6,093 nucleotides of DNA from CAYLZN01 sp964387935 (GTDB lineage Bacteria; Acidobacteriota; Vicinamibacteria; Vicinamibacterales; JAFNAJ01), in contig CAYLZN010000345.1 of the NCBI GenBank assembly GCA_964387935.1, positions 1 to 6,093 on the forward strand, read 5' to 3'. How positions within the stretch are numbered: position 1 is the first letter of the stretch; each line of letters begins with the position of its first letter. Shown here piece after piece: positions 6,093-6,093 of this stretch. Both the position numbers and the translations under genes were made by a program. Under the pieces are notes generated by a model, which was given only the letters and a program-made list of their open reading frames with translations, ran no database searches and was not told where the DNA came from.

Positions 6093-6093
6093 C

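Noticed and set aside
1..6093. Novel defence, mobile or RNA-based system
   Set aside because: No direct repeat array, transposase, integrase, tRNA/rRNA signature or toxin-antitoxin pair was seen on either strand. The four main genes account for nearly all of the window.

Overview
This 6.1 kb window is GC-rich bacterial DNA. Its gene families and style fit Acidobacteriota, probably the Vicinamibacteria, though that placement is inferred from remembered family resemblance and not tested. The main clues are a large TonB-dependent receptor with an N-terminal carboxypeptidase-regulatory-like beta-sandwich (Oar-like type), a long M14-type protein tail with a glycine/proline-rich linker, and an SGLT-type sodium symporter. 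The sequence is a draft: a run of 10 N at 2937-2946 marks an assembly gap.

Layout from left to right. The left edge to 2795 (+) is a TonB-dependent outer-membrane receptor that lacks only the start of its signal peptide. Positions 2808-2843 hold a 16-bp perfect hairpin that probably ends its transcript. Positions 2907-2936 hold a strong Shine-Dalgarno and the first codons (M-M-R-T-A-V) of a gene that runs into the gap. Positions 2947-3559 (+), after the gap, encode a class I SAM-dependent O-methyltransferase, most economically the rest of that same gene. Ten bases beyond its stop, the opposite strand begins the end of a 508-aa sodium/sugar-type symporter (5096 to 3570, -). Fifteen bases upstream of that symporter lies the C-terminal 326 residues of what is probably a large M14-family zinc carboxypeptidase (right edge to 5112, -). 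Its catalytic domain lies outside the window.

Functionally this looks like nutrient-scavenging accessory genes: an outer-membrane importer, an inner-membrane sodium-coupled importer, and a probably exported peptidase co-transcribed with that importer. The methyltransferase may also be exported if the split signal peptide is real. No mobile element, CRISPR array, RNA gene or defence system was seen. No clearly new system is visible. The points most worth checking are the gene split by the gap, calcium-loop-like motifs in the receptor barrel, a replaced metal ligand in the methyltransferase, and a codon-usage shift inside the receptor gene.
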